Assembly (NCBI GenBank): GCA_937923175.1
Contig: CALALB010000009.1
Span: forward strand, 62,001 to 126,000
Source: an uncultured Chromatiaceae bacterium
Lineage (GTDB): Bacteria > Pseudomonadota > Gammaproteobacteria > Chromatiales > Chromatiaceae
Reading direction: 5' to 3'
DNA length: 64,000 nucleotides
The notes beneath the pieces are model-generated. The model was not told the origin of the DNA, searched no databases, and saw only the letters and a program-made list of their open reading frames with translations. Positions 9,025 through 18,822 of the stretch are shown here, in pieces. The position numbers and the translations under genes were made by a program. Numbering within the stretch: position 1 is the stretch's first letter; each line of letters starts with the position of its first letter.

Positions 9025-9594
9025 TCAGGGTAAGAGAGCAAGGATCTCAGCATGGCCCCCTGCCCTGGCCCAGTCGGCGGCGGTCTTGCCCTCGAGATCA
9101 CGGATATTGGGATCAGCGCCCTGTTTAAGCAGGGTCTGGACCGTTGCGAGATGGCCCTCCTTGGCCGCCCAGATCAGGGCCGTCCAGCCCTTGGTGCGTT
9201 CCTGACGGTTGATCTGGGCGCCTCCTCGCAGCAACAGCCCAACGATCGCGACATGATTGTTCGATGCCGCCAGCATCAAGGCTGTATAGCCACCCCTGTC
9301 TACCGCATCGACCCGAGCGCCTGCCTGAAGCAGATGCTCGACAACAGCGACATGCCCGTTGAGCGCTGCCTTCATGAGCGGTGTCCAGCCGCACTCGGTG
9401 CGCGGGTCTGGATTGATATGGCGCGCTAGGAGCTGGTCGACTGCGGCAAGGTCGCCCTGTTCGGCGGCCTGGATCAAGGGTGAATCAGGTTCCCCTCCTG
9501 TTGGCCATTCCTCAGCAGGTCCACAGCCGGCGAGCAAGCCGAGGAGCAATAGGGCAGGGAGGGATAAGCAAGGGCGATTGATAAAATCCATCAT
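9025..9594 (-). CDS. Ankyrin-repeat lipoprotein
   Basis: 189-residue predicted lipoprotein: a hydrophobic signal segment (LPALLLLGLLAGC) with Cys at about residue 24, followed by about five ankyrin repeats filling the rest. Examples are SPLIQAAEQGDLAAVDQLL, TPLMKAALNGHVAVVEHLL, TALMLAASNNHVAIVGLLL and TALIWAAKEGHLATVQTLL. Small periplasmic ankyrin proteins bind other proteins; those near catalase genes are called AnkB, but nothing here ties it to a partner. ATG codons at 9594 and 9591 are both possible starts. It is transcribed in the same direction as the Ca2+-ATPase gene ending 100 bases upstream. Confidence 0.88.
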   Translation of the reverse strand: MMDFINRPCLSLPALLLLGLLAGCGPAEEWPTGGEPDSPLIQAAEQGDLAAVDQLLARHINPDPRTECGWTPLMKAALNGHVAVVEHLLQAGARVDAVDRGGYTALMLAASNNHVAIVGLLLRGGAQINRQERTKGWTALIWAAKEGHLATVQTLLKQGADPNIRDLEGKTAADWARAGGHAEILALLP

Positions 9595-9694
9595 CGCGAT
9601 CCAAACCGGTCATGTTGGATCAATGCGCAACCTGGCTGCCTGCAGGCTGCGGCAGCAGATCCCCCGCTCGCCAGGGTACAGGCAGTACCTCCAA

Positions 9695-12370
9695 TCAGAC
9701 CTTTACCGGATTGCCAAATAACCGATTGCGCAAGGACTTGCGGGCAAGATCCAAGGGAATGACCAGGACAGCCATGGCAAGCACGATCAGCCATTCACCG
9801 GGCGTCAGGCCAACGCTGCGCAGGATCTCGCCGCCGAAGGTAATAAAGGATACCTGGATGACCATGATCGCGGGGATGATGATCGAGAACAGCCGGTTGG
9901 CAAGGAGATGTTCGGCGAGATTCAACCCCTGAGTGCGGGCATTAAAGGTATTGAAGACCTGAGCGAAGACAAAGAAGGCAAAAAAGGCGGTCAAAAACTT
10001 GGCCATGGCCTCCGGGCTACCGGGGGGATGACCGCCGTCAAACCATTGCCGGGTGATCGGGCTGGTGAGAAACAGGATACTTAAGCCGGCAATGAATGAA
10101 CCATTGATGAGAATGGCAGACCACATATCGCCATTGATCAGGGCCTCATCGCGCCGGATAGGGGGTTCGCGCATATAGCGCTCAAGCGCTGCCTCGCCGG
10201 CAAAGGCCAGACCGGCCAGGGTATCCATGATGATATTGAGCCATAGCAGCTGGGTCATGGTCAGGGGCAGATCAAAGCCGAAGAATTGGCCCATGAAGGT
10301 CACGAGGATGGCCGAAAGATTGACGGTCAATTGAAAGACCAGGAATTTGCGGATCGATTTAAATAGGGTCCGGCCATAGAGCACAGCCTGGGTGATGGAT
10401 GAAAAATTGTCATCCAGGATCACGATATCGCTGGATTCCTTGGTCATCTCGGTGCCGCTGCCCATCGCAAAGCCGACATCGGCGTTCTTGACCGCAGGCG
10501 CATCATTGACCCCATCGCCGGTCATCCCAACCACCAGGTTGAGCTCCTTGGCGAGCTTGACCAGGCGGCTTTTATCAGTGGGATAGGCGCGCGCAACCAC
10601 AGAGAGATGCAGCAGGATCCCTTTGACCTCCTCATCGCTCATGGCGGCAAGCTCTGCCGAGGTGAGGACCAGGGCCTGAGGGTCGTCTTCCAGGAGGCCG
10701 ACATCGCGGGCGATCGCGCAGGCGGTATCCTTGGCATCGCCGGTGATCATGACCACATGGATCCCTGCCTGCTTGGCGAGCCTGACCGAGGGATAGGAGG
10801 TTGGGCGCAGTTCATCGCGCATCCCAAAGATCCCGAGTAGGGTCAAAGGACGCGGCAGGATAGAGCGCTGGGGATCGATAGGGGTCTCAGCGATCGCGAC
10901 CGCCAATAGACGCATGGCGCGCGCGGTCAATTGATCCATGGCTGGCTGTAGTCGCTCGTGCGCGAGCGGTTGAGGATTGCCTGCGCCATCGAGCCAATGG
11001 GTGCAGGCCTCGAGCACCACCTCGGGTGCACCCTTGACCAGGGTCAGACAGCGCCCATTGCTGACCTGGGTCGCCGAGAACTTGCGGCTGCTGTTGAAGG
11101 GGATATGCTCGATGATATCGGCCGGCGGCATGGTCAGATAAGGGGTCATGAAACGCAACAAAGCCTGTTCGGTGCGGTCGGCCCCCACCAGCCTGGGATT
11201 GTTGGGGTCGCTTGTATCGATCACTGCGCTGGTGTTATTGCGCAGGGCAAACCCCAGCTGATCGCGCAGCGCCTGGGGGATGGCAGCGAGCGACGCGAAT
11301 GAGTCGCCAGCGCCATTGAGTACAGCGCCCACCATCAGCCGCCCTTGGGTCAGGGTGCCGGTCTTGTCGGTAAAGAGCAGATTGAGCGAGCCGGCGGTCT
11401 CGATCCCCAGCAGCTTGCGCACCAAGACGTTTTCGTTTAAGAGCTTTTTCATATTGATTGCCAGGACCATGGCGATCATCATCGGCAAACCTTCGGGGAC
11501 AGCGACCACGATGATGATGATGGCCAGGATCAGGGCGGTCACAATATCCTTGACGATGGCCCCTGCTGGCTGAGCAAGATAGTCCTCGAGTCCGGCGGCC
11601 TGAATAAAAACGTTGTTAAACATGAAGGCGACAAAGATACAGGCCGCACCGATATAGCCAAAGGTGGCGATATGTCCGCCGAGCACGGAGAGCTTGTGCT
11701 GAAGCGGCGAGAGTCGATCCTCGGCCGACAGAAGCTCCTTCATGGTCTGCCCATAGCGGGTCTTGTCGCCAACCGCGGTCACGCGCATGACACATTCGCC
11801 ATCGGCGAGGAGTCCGGCCCGAAAGAGGCGATGTGTTTCACTGGCCCCGGCCTCGTCGATCCCCTCGGGCAAGGCGGTTTTGCTGACTGGCTCTGATTCG
11901 CCGGTCAGTGCTGCCTCATCGACCTCGGCATGTCCAGCGATCAATAACCCATCGGCGGGGATGGTGTCTCCAGGCTGAAGCAAGACCAGGTCGCCCACGA
12001 CCAGCTCATTGATCGGGATCTCGTGCAGCGCTCCATTGCGAAAGGTCTTGACCCGAATCAGCGAGGCCTCTTCGAGCAGCCTTTGGAATGAGCGCTCGTT
12101 GCTATATTCAGACCAGGTGGCAACCAGGGTAGCGATGACCACAGCAAGCGCAATCCCAAAGCCCTCATACCATTCGGCATAGCCGAAGAACATTAGGCCG
12201 ACTGTGACCGCCAGGGCGACGATCAGGATGACGATGATTGGATCCTTCAGGTTGTCAAGGAGCTTGTCCCAAAAGGTCTCGATCCTTTGGTTCGTGACCG
12301 CGTTTGAACCATGTTCGGCGCGGGCGCGGATGACCTCGGCCTCGCTCAGTCCTGGATAGATAAACTTCAT
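9695..12370 (-). CDS. Calcium-type P-type ATPase (P2B-like)
   Basis: Inner-membrane cation pump of 891 residues, most like plasma-membrane-type Ca2+-ATPases. Visible motifs: N-terminal cation-ATPase domain (LSEAEVIRARAEHGSN), actuator loop DEAALTGESEPV, the M4 motif VVAVPEGLPM that supplies Ca2+ ligands, the phosphorylated Asp in [12 protein letters not shown] (about residue 330), nucleotide-binding segment, VVGMTGDGVNDAPAVKNADVG, and C-terminal helices containing NLSAILVTF and QLLWLNIIMDTLAGLAFA. Start: ATG 12370 stands nine bases after CAGGAG, while ATG 12379 abuts it, so the downstream Met is chosen. Substrate is inferred from M4/M6 motifs; Ca2+ or Mn2+ export is likely. Confidence 0.92.
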   Translation of the reverse strand: MKFIYPGLSEAEVIRARAEHGSNAVTNQRIETFWDKLLDNLKDPIIVILIVALAVTVGLMFFGYAEWYEGFGIALAVVIATLVATWSEYSNERSFQRLLEEASLIRVKTFRNGALHEIPINELVVGDLVLLQPGDTIPADGLLIAGHAEVDEAALTGESEPVSKTALPEGIDEAGASETHRLFRAGLLADGECVMRVTAVGDKTRYGQTMKELLSAEDRLSPLQHKLSVLGGHIATFGYIGAACIFVAFMFNNVFIQAAGLEDYLAQPAGAIVKDIVTALILAIIIIVVAVPEGLPMMIAMVLAINMKKLLNENVLVRKLLGIETAGSLNLLFTDKTGTLTQGRLMVGAVLNGAGDSFASLAAIPQALRDQLGFALRNNTSAVIDTSDPNNPRLVGADRTEQALLRFMTPYLTMPPADIIEHIPFNSSRKFSATQVSNGRCLTLVKGAPEVVLEACTHWLDGAGNPQPLAHERLQPAMDQLTARAMRLLAVAIAETPIDPQRSILPRPLTLLGIFGMRDELRPTSYPSVRLAKQAGIHVVMITGDAKDTACAIARDVGLLEDDPQALVLTSAELAAMSDEEVKGILLHLSVVARAYPTDKSRLVKLAKELNLVVGMTGDGVNDAPAVKNADVGFAMGSGTEMTKESSDIVILDDNFSSITQAVLYGRTLFKSIRKFLVFQLTVNLSAILVTFMGQFFGFDLPLTMTQLLWLNIIMDTLAGLAFAGEAALERYMREPPIRRDEALINGDMWSAILINGSFIAGLSILFLTSPITRQWFDGGHPPGSPEAMAKFLTAFFAFFVFAQVFNTFNARTQGLNLAEHLLANRLFSIIIPAIMVIQVSFITFGGEILRSVGLTPGEWLIVLAMAVLVIPLDLARKSLRNRLFGNPVKV

Positions 12371-12399
12371 GACCATCATCTCCTGGGGGTGGGATGGGT

Positions 12400-12517
12400 G
12401 TCATTCTACAAGCTCGTCCCTGCTTTGATCCGGTCTAGCGCCTCTTTGGGCGCACCGGCCGGCCCGGAAAATCACTAACCCCAGGGTCCTAACCCATCTT
12501 TAACCGTTCCGCAATAC
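12400..12517 (-). other. Possible IS200/IS605-type right end / omegaRNA remnant
   Basis: Downstream of the broken tnpB the minus strand reads a stretch containing GGAACGGTTAAAGATGGGTT followed by an AGGACCCTGGGG segment. Similar AACGGTTAA-type text commonly marks the 3' end of TnpB-encoding IS200/IS605 elements, where the guide (omega) RNA is made. This is a resemblance from memory only; no flanking repeat or target site was identified, so the boundary is approximate. Confidence 0.3.
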
Positions 12518-13030
12518 CTAAGCAAACGAATCATTACTCGCTAAATCCGCCGCTTGTTTCCTGATGCATTGAGGCTGGCCAGCGCCTGACTCTCCCCAGT
12601 CTTGACCTCCGGCGGAACTTGCCGCACGGCCCTTTAGGGCGGCCAATCCATACCTCAACAGGTTCTTCGCCGCATTCATCTCGCGGTCATGGGTCTCACC
12701 ACAAACAGGGCACGTCCAGACACCCACCGACAGCGGCAGGGTTTCGAGCCTGTGCCCCCGGGCCCAACAGCTTGCTGCTGGCAAAGAAACGATCCACGAC
12801 CACCACCTGCCCACCGCCGCCTTTGGTGACCTCGAGCAGCTAGGGGGATTCTTGCGCTGGAGCGCGTTCAACTGCCGCAGCAAGGCAGCCGGTGATGGCT
12901 TAGGCAGGGGCTTGTCCTGTCTTACTGCCTTGTATTGCCGCCTCCACTCATCCAGCGCCCAGGGGTAGGCCAAGCGGGCTGTGCCCTCTGCCTTGAAAAG
13001 TCGGTTGCCTGCAAGCTCTAATCCCGATCC
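12518..13030 (-). pseudogene. tnpB: Decayed TnpB (IS200/IS605 family) with internal deletion and frameshifts
   Basis: Remnant of an RNA-guided TnpB nuclease/transposon accessory gene. The N-terminal segment WALDEWRRQYKA and AALLRQLNAL is typical of TnpB, and the C terminus keeps the zinc-finger/RuvC-III region TCPVCGETHDREMNAAKNLL. Between them the residues LLEVTK are joined almost directly to GGGGQVVVVDRFFASSK, so some 200 or more residues of the RuvC core are missing. That middle piece lies in a different frame from both ends, showing frameshifts near 12777 and 12840. The extreme N terminus is also broken (a third frame near 13000). It cannot encode an active nuclease. Confidence 0.82.
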
Positions 13031-13337
13031 CTGCCTTCGCCTGGTTTCAGTGCTCCTTACCGAACTCGATGACGAATCAGACCCACAAGGTCTATCTCAA
13101 CTGCAACCTGTAACCCGGACGTCATGACCACCGAGCCGGAAATTGACAGAAAAGAGGTTGCCCAATCCACTGGCCCCCGCCGGTCTTGATTGATTGCATC
13201 CGGGTGAGGGGGGTTTCTGAGCGGCCGGTAAAGCCATGCCCAGGCGCTCAACTCGGCGCCTGCGCACCGAGGCTTGCAAATCGCTGGCAAAAACCGGACA
13301 TTCAGCGGCTCTATTTTTGATTGTTGAGGCGAATGCG

Positions 13338-15725
13338 ATGGCAGAGATGGATCGGGCAGAGATAGAGACCCAGGACCCTGCAGCAACCCCGCCAGCACCT
13401 CTGGCGCGTGCCACGGATGTATTGCCGACCGAGATCTATCTGCTCCCTGTCGCTGCTCGCCCCTTTTTCCCCGGCCAAGCGGTACCCTTGATGATGGCTG
13501 CTGAACCCTGGCTACCGACCATGAGAGCGGTGGTCGAGACCGAGCACCGTCTGCTGGGTATCATCCTGGCGGATACCGAGAACGCGGAGGAAGCGACGGC
13601 CGATCGGCTCAGGCGCATTGGCACTGCCGCGCGCGTTCATCGCGTCCATCAGCAGGAGGGGCATCTGCAGGTCCTAGTCGAGTGTCTTCAACGCTTTCGC
13701 ATCGAGGATTGGATCTCGACCCAGGCCCCCTTTCGGGCGCGGGTGACCTATCTGCCGGAGTACAAGGGCCCGCCTGATCCCGAGGTCAAGGCCTATGCGA
13801 TGGCGGTTATCAATACCATCAAGGAGCTTCTGCCCTTGAATCCGCTGTATGTCGAGGAGCTGCGCATGTTCCTCGATCGCTTCGGGCCAGATGATCCCTC
13901 GCATCTCGCCGATTTTGCTGCCAGCCTCACCACCTCGACCAAGGACCAGCTCCAGGAGGTCTTAGAGACCGTGCCGCTGCTGCCGCGGATGGAAAAGGTT
14001 TTGGTCCTGCTCAACAACGAGCTTGAGCTTGCCAAGGCGCAGCAGAAGATCCGCCGCACGGTCGAGGAAAAGATCCAGAAACACCAACGCGAGTTCTTTT
14101 TACGCGAGCAGCTCAAGGCAATCCAAAAGGAGCTCGGGATCGCCAAGGACGATCGCACCGCCGAGATCGAGCGTTTCCGCAGCCGGTTGGAGGGCCTCAA
14201 GCTAACCGAACAGGCGGAAAAGCGGGTCAAGGAAGAGCTCGATAAGCTCGGCATGCTGGAGATCGGCTCACCTGAGTATGCCGTCACCCGTAATTATCTC
14301 GATTGGGTGACCCTCCTGCCTTGGGGCCGTTATTCTGAGGACATCCTGGATCTCGAACGCGCCCGCGGGATCCTCGACCGCGATCATTATGGGTTGCAGG
14401 ACGTTAAGGAGCGGATTCTGGAGTTTTTGGCAGTCGGCATCCACAAGGGCGAGATCGCCGGATCCATCGTCCTCTTAGTCGGTCCGCCGGGGGTTGGCAA
14501 GACCTCGATCGGACGTTCGATCGCCGATGCCCTGGGCCGGCGCTTTTATCGCTTCTCGGTCGGCGGGATCCGCGACGAGGCCGAGATCAAGGGCCATCGC
14601 CGCACCTATATCGGCGCCATGCCGGGCAAGTTCATCCAGGCGATGAAGGAGGCCGAGACTGCCAATCCGGTCATCCTGCTCGATGAGATCGACAAGATCG
14701 GTGCCTCCTTTCATGGCGATCCTGCCTCGGCCCTGTTAGAGGTGCTAGACCCCGAGCAGAACAGCGATTTTCTGGATCATTATCTCGATCTGCGTTTTGA
14801 TCTCTCTAAGGTCTTGTTTATCTGTACTGCCAATCAGCTCGACACCATCCCCACCCCCTTGCTCGATCGTATGGAGGTGATCAAGCTCTCAGGCTATATC
14901 GCCGAGGAAAAATATCAGATCGCCAAGCGTTATCTACTCCCACGCCAGCTTGAACGCGCAGGCCTTGGCCGGGATGCCCTGCGGATCGGTGGGGGTACGC
15001 TGCGCGCCCTCATCGATGGCTATGCCCGGGATGCCGGGGTCAGGCGGTTGGAAAAACAGCTCAACAGGATCGTGCGCAAGGTGGCGGTGCGCCTGCTGGA
15101 GGGGGCCGAAAAACCGGTGAGGATCAGGCAAAGAGACCTCAAGTCTTATCTTGGCAGTCCAGTGTTTCGCGACGAACGCAAGCTCTCAGGTCCAGGGGTG
15201 GTCACTGGTCTGGCCTGGACCCCCATGGGTGGGGCAACCCTCTCGGTCGAGGCTGCGCGCGTCCATCATTTCGGCCGGGGTTTTAAACTTACCGGTCAGC
15301 TTGGGGAGGTGATGAAGGAATCGGCTGAGATCGCCTATGACTATGTCGTTGGTCATGCCGAAGAATTTGGCATCAACCCCGAGTTTTTCGAGAAGGCATT
15401 CGTCCATCTCCATGTCCCAGCTGGGGCGACCCCCAAGGATGGCCCATCGGCTGGGATCACCATGGCCTCGGCCTTGATCTCGCTTGGGCGTAACCAGCCG
15501 GTGCGCCGTATTGCTATGACCGGCGAGATCACCTTGACCGGCGAGGTGTTTCCAGTCGGGGGGATCCGCGAAAAACTGATTGCGGCGCGCCGGGCGGGGA
15601 TCACCGAGATCATCCTGCCCGCCGACAACCGTGGCGACTTCGAGGAGGTCCCAGAACATGTGCGTGAGGGTCTCAAGGTCCATTTTGCCGAACGTTTCGC
15701 GGAGGTCTTGCTGCAGCTGTTTTGA
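13338..15725 (+). CDS. lon: Lon protease (ATP-dependent, LonA type)
   Basis: Cytosolic ATP-dependent serine protease of 795 residues, near the usual family length. Order: N-terminal substrate-binding LON domain (about 25-220, [20 protein letters not shown]), coiled-coil region, AAA+ module with Walker [12 protein letters not shown] (about 382), Walker [12 protein letters not shown], and C-terminal protease with the catalytic Ser in PKDGPSAGI (about 703) and Lys in [14 protein letters not shown] (about 745). ATG 13338 with GAGG about ten bases upstream is preferred; the frame stays open further upstream to 13236. No clpX or hupB flanks it, so this may be a second Lon copy rather than the housekeeping locus. 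Confidence 0.95.
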   Translation: MAEMDRAEIETQDPAATPPAPLARATDVLPTEIYLLPVAARPFFPGQAVPLMMAAEPWLPTMRAVVETEHRLLGIILADTENAEEATADRLRRIGTAARVHRVHQQEGHLQVLVECLQRFRIEDWISTQAPFRARVTYLPEYKGPPDPEVKAYAMAVINTIKELLPLNPLYVEELRMFLDRFGPDDPSHLADFAASLTTSTKDQLQEVLETVPLLPRMEKVLVLLNNELELAKAQQKIRRTVEEKIQKHQREFFLREQLKAIQKELGIAKDDRTAEIERFRSRLEGLKLTEQAEKRVKEELDKLGMLEIGSPEYAVTRNYLDWVTLLPWGRYSEDILDLERARGILDRDHYGLQDVKERILEFLAVGIHKGEIAGSIVLLVGPPGVGKTSIGRSIADALGRRFYRFSVGGIRDEAEIKGHRRTYIGAMPGKFIQAMKEAETANPVILLDEIDKIGASFHGDPASALLEVLDPEQNSDFLDHYLDLRFDLSKVLFICTANQLDTIPTPLLDRMEVIKLSGYIAEEKYQIAKRYLLPRQLERAGLGRDALRIGGGTLRALIDGYARDAGVRRLEKQLNRIVRKVAVRLLEGAEKPVRIRQRDLKSYLGSPVFRDERKLSGPGVVTGLAWTPMGGATLSVEAARVHHFGRGFKLTGQLGEVMKESAEIAYDYVVGHAEEFGINPEFFEKAFVHLHVPAGATPKDGPSAGITMASALISLGRNQPVRRIAMTGEITLTGEVFPVGGIREKLIAARRAGITEIILPADNRGDFEEVPEHVREGLKVHFAERFAEVLLQLF

Positions 15726-15818
15726 TCAGGCCCCGACTGGCCCTTAAAAAACCAAATCAGGCGCCGTTACCAACCCCAGGCAAATCGGCTAGATCGCTAG
15801 AGCAATGGGGGTTCGATC

Positions 15819-16031
15819 ATGATCAGTCCGTTCATGCAGCCCAAACGGCGGGGGATCGTTGCGCCATTCGCCGGGCGTTGGCAAGAGGCACGTCTGCTGC
15901 TTCGGCTCGATGCTGATCTGGAGGGCGGGCGCTGGCTGGCGCAGATCTATGATCAGGCTGCCCGGCGTCCTGTGCGCCGGCTCGATCTCGATCAGGCCCT
16001 TAGATCGGTCAGCAAAACCTTCGCCCTCTAG
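15819..16031 (+). CDS. Small hypothetical protein (70 residues)
   Basis: Unrecognised 70-residue ORF in the gap between lon and the GGDEF gene. Its codon choice resembles that of the neighbouring genes (many GAT CTC / ATC TAT / GCC pairs), and the composition is plausible for a small soluble protein: a segment RLLLRLDADLEGGRWLAQIYD followed by RRLDLDQAL. A weak GGGGG stretch lies upstream of the ATG. No motif or signal peptide is seen. It may instead be a chance ORF. Confidence 0.4.
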   Translation: MISPFMQPKRRGIVAPFAGRWQEARLLLRLDADLEGGRWLAQIYDQAARRPVRRLDLDQALRSVSKTFAL

Positions 16032-16217
16032 CCATTGGTCGCCTGCTCTCCGAACCTGACCAGCGCCGATTTCATGTCACTTCAGCCGATCCTCCGTCGG
16101 CATCTCGTCGGCCCAGATGTCATGGATCGAGCCAATTCCGCTGCTATGAAGGCCAAGACCCCCTGGCATGGATTTCGCCTCTCTCAGCGTGTCAACCGGT
16201 CATGCAGGGGGTGTCAG

Positions 16218-17144
16218 GTGCAACCGATCCAGCAAAACACCATACCTCAGTTCTCCCTTATGCCCGCATCTGAGGGTGCGGTGGCCATCGATGCCGTACG
16301 CTTTTTATTGGCGATGACCGCCTCGCTTGAACTCGATGCGGTCATCAGGACGCTCAATGCCTTTTTGGTTGAGCTGGTTGCCCCGACGGGTTGGTCCTAT
16401 CGCAGCCCCGGCGATGAACTGCACTTGAGCGAAGGTCAACAGATCGGCCACAGTGTCCAGTATCGGCTTGGGTTGAATGATCAGGCGCTGGGTGTACTCG
16501 AGCTGTACGGGGGGCGGCCCTTTTCTGCCGAGGACCAGCAGCGCATCGAGGGTCTATTGGCCTTGGCCGTGCCCTCAATCCAGAACGCCCTGCGGTTTTT
16601 CCAGGTCAGCCGGCAGCTCGAGCGCGATCCGCTCACTGGGCTGGGTAACCGCCGCGCCCTGATGCTCCAAGGCGCCCAATGGCTAGCCGATTGTATCCGG
16701 CATCGCCATTCGCTTTCGCTGCTGGTTTTGGATCTGGATCGTTTTAAGATGATCAACGATACCTATGGTCATCCTACGGGGGATCGGGTGCTGTGCCAGG
16801 TCGCCGAGGTCTTACGGACAGTCACCCGGGCGGCAGATCTCTGCGTGCGCCTGGGCGGCGATGAGTTTGTGGTACTCCTGCCCGGTGCGACCCTGGATGA
16901 GGCCCAGGACTGCGCCGAGCGCATCCGCCAGGCGCTGGCCGAGCATTGGGTCGAGACCGAAACCGGCGAGCGGGTTAGGATCGGGGTGAGCATCGGGGTA
17001 GCGACCTATCGCTCCGGCATGGACCTCGAGCAGCTGTATCGAGAGGCCGATGCAGCCCTTTATGCCGTCAAACAGGCGCGCCCAGAGCGTGCCCCGCACC
17101 GCCTGGGCCGAATGGGATTCCAGGTCCAACCGCTCCTGGCCTAG
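16218..17144 (+). CDS. GAF-like/GGDEF diguanylate cyclase
   Basis: Predicted soluble diguanylate cyclase of 308 residues. The N-terminal part (about 15-135) looks like a GAF-type sensor (LAMTASLELDAVIRTLNAFL; YRLGLNDQALGVLELYGG). The GGDEF domain (about 140-300) contains DPLTGLGNRRAL, LDLDRFKMINDTYGH, and intact RLGGDEFVVLL near residue 212, with the RAAD inhibitory-site motif five residues before. The start is a judgement: GTG 16218 has AGGGGG six bases upstream; the frame is open back to 16035 and an ATG at 16260 has no good ribosome site. It is the third c-di-GMP enzyme in the window. Confidence 0.87.
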   Translation: MQPIQQNTIPQFSLMPASEGAVAIDAVRFLLAMTASLELDAVIRTLNAFLVELVAPTGWSYRSPGDELHLSEGQQIGHSVQYRLGLNDQALGVLELYGGRPFSAEDQQRIEGLLALAVPSIQNALRFFQVSRQLERDPLTGLGNRRALMLQGAQWLADCIRHRHSLSLLVLDLDRFKMINDTYGHPTGDRVLCQVAEVLRTVTRAADLCVRLGGDEFVVLLPGATLDEAQDCAERIRQALAEHWVETETGERVRIGVSIGVATYRSGMDLEQLYREADAALYAVKQARPERAPHRLGRMGFQVQPLLA

Positions 17145-17900
17145 GGTCGTTGATCACCGACCAAGCAGCCAAATGATATCCAGATGGCCCGGCGCGACCC
17201 AATGCCGTCCTTCAGGCGCTGTGCTGGCCTCCTAGGCCTGTGCCTCTGCGTCTATCCATGCCTGGGAGTGACTGCCCTCCTTGTCCAAAAATCCTCGCTG
17301 TCATCGACTGGTATCCTCTCGGGGATCAGGTTTGCCAGTTGCGTTCTTCATGTTTCAAGCAGGGGGTCACTGCTAGCCAGGGAGCATCACCCGCTGGGCT
17401 GCTGGTACCCAGTGGATCGCCCTCATCGGTCCCAGTCCATCCCCAAGATCCAGACCCTAAGCCGGCAAATTCCGTTTTAGCCCGGATCGCCTCCTTCCCT
17501 AGCGGTCCAAGGTGGTCAAACCCTTGCTGCTGCAAACCATCGCAGACACTTACCAGCTGCGGGAATGCCCACCCGTGGGAGGGGCAGAGAGATAAAATCA
17601 CGCCAGCTCTTCGAGCTGCCTCTAGCAGCCCCTCATTCGTCCACTGTGAGCATGCATGCTTGCGGGTCGCCCTGGTTTTGAGTGAAGCCGCGGGCTCATC
17701 CAGTTCATGGACTGAGCTTTTGCCGTTTACTGGGTCATGACGCATGAGACAGATCAATATCCCATTGAACCCGTTCTCACCGCTTGAGGTGGGCGAGCAG
17801 ACTAATGCGGAATGAGGCAAAGGGCGAGTGGCAACGGTAGATCGGTATAGAGGTATAGAGCAGGGCGCAATGACCCGTTGCAGATCATAGGATCCTGATT
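17145..17900. other. Long gap without a supportable gene
   Basis: About 750 bases with overlapping ORFs on both strands (for example 17240-17740 plus and 17326-17820 minus), all with non-ATG starts, Pro/Ser/Cys-rich translations and no recognisable motif or ribosome site. I see no RNA gene, IS end or repeat array. The base composition becomes more AT-rich from about 17,900 on. It may be a degraded gene or an insertion scar. Confidence 0.5.
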
Positions 17901-17907
17901 GCAGGAC

Positions 17908-17939
17908 TTGACACTATATCTTGTGGAGTATAGTGTCAA
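17908..17939. promoter_or_regulatory. Perfect 11-bp inverted repeat upstream of molybdoenzyme operon
   Basis: Left arm TTGACACTATA (17908-17918) and right arm TATAGTGTCAA (17929-17939) are exact reverse complements separated by ten bases. The left arm holds a consensus -35 (TTGACA) and the right arm a -10-like TATAGT with 15-base spacing, so a promoter may be embedded in an operator. It lies 158 bases before the first operon gene within an AT-rich leader. Binding by a dimeric repressor or activator is inference; I do not recognise the site. Confidence 0.6.
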
Positions 17940-18096
17940 TTGCATTGTGCATAGATTTTATGCTAAATTAATTGGCAATGTTACCAAGCCAAATCTCATC
18001 GTCGTGAAGAATTAGATCGTTTGGTCTTTTTCGAATATAAGAAAACAATTATAACCAAGTCTCTGGTCGTCCACAATATCAGAAGGCGGAGGGTAC

Positions 18097-18807
18097 ATGA
18101 GCGAGGAGTTAAGGGTTTCGCCAATCGAAACCCGCGGCAAGACGTGCGTGAAACGTTATGCAATGGTCATCGATGTGCGCCGTTGCATCGGCTGTCTGGC
18201 CTGTCAGGTGGCGTGCAAGGCTGAATACGATACGCCGTTGGGTGTCAATCGTACCTGGGTACCCTACAGGGTGGTGGGTAAATATCCGAACGTCAAAAAA
18301 CAGTTTTTGCCGCGGTTGTGCAACCACTGCGACGATCCGCCCTGTGTGCGTAATTGTCCGGTGGGCGCGACCTTCAAGGTCGAGGATGGCGGTTTTGTAT
18401 TGCAACGCTATGAGCGTTGCATCGGTTGCCGCAGCTGTATGGCGGCCTGCCCCTATAATGCCCGTTTCATGCTGCCTTCTCATCGCACTTACACGCCGAT
18501 TACCAATGTGGTCGACAAATGCACCTTCTGTTTCCATCGCGTCAATGAAAATCTAGTGCCTGCCTGTGTCCAGACCTGCATTGGTCGAGCGCGCGTATTT
18601 GGCGATCTGAATGACCCAAACAGCGAGGTATCCTATCTCGTGGCCAAGAATGCCACTCAGGTGTTGCGGCCAGAACAGGGTACCAAGCCGCATGTGTTCT
18701 ACATTGGCGCTGATCGCAATCAGACCGAGTTTGCTCGCGATGCCTATCATCGACCCGAGGTGATGGAACTCGAGCGCGCGGCCTTCAAGCGTCATTTTAA
18801 GATTTAA
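18097..18807 (+). CDS. Four-cluster ferredoxin subunit of molybdoenzyme complex (PsrB/DmsB-like)
   Basis: Electron-transfer subunit, 236 residues, of a DMSO-reductase-family complex. Four cysteine clusters are visible: CIGCLACQVACK (about 33), CNHCDDPPCVRNCPVG (about 73), CIGCRSCMAACPYN (about 108), and CTFCF ... CVQTC (about 142-165), fitting four [4Fe-4S] centres. It has no signal peptide, so it would be exported in complex with the Tat-carrying catalytic subunit. The start follows AAGGCGGAGGG by only three bases from its end. Gene order here is B-C-A, as in some polysulfide/tetrathionate-type operons. The substrate cannot be inferred from this subunit. Confidence 0.9.
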   Translation: MSEELRVSPIETRGKTCVKRYAMVIDVRRCIGCLACQVACKAEYDTPLGVNRTWVPYRVVGKYPNVKKQFLPRLCNHCDDPPCVRNCPVGATFKVEDGGFVLQRYERCIGCRSCMAACPYNARFMLPSHRTYTPITNVVDKCTFCFHRVNENLVPACVQTCIGRARVFGDLNDPNSEVSYLVAKNATQVLRPEQGTKPHVFYIGADRNQTEFARDAYHRPEVMELERAAFKRHFKI

Positions 18808-18822
18808 AAAAGGAAAATCGAC

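Noticed and set aside
17326-17820. 164-residue ORF on the minus strand in the 17-kb gap
   Set aside because: TTG start, Pro/Ser/Cys-rich composition, no motif, no ribosome site; not supportable as a gene.
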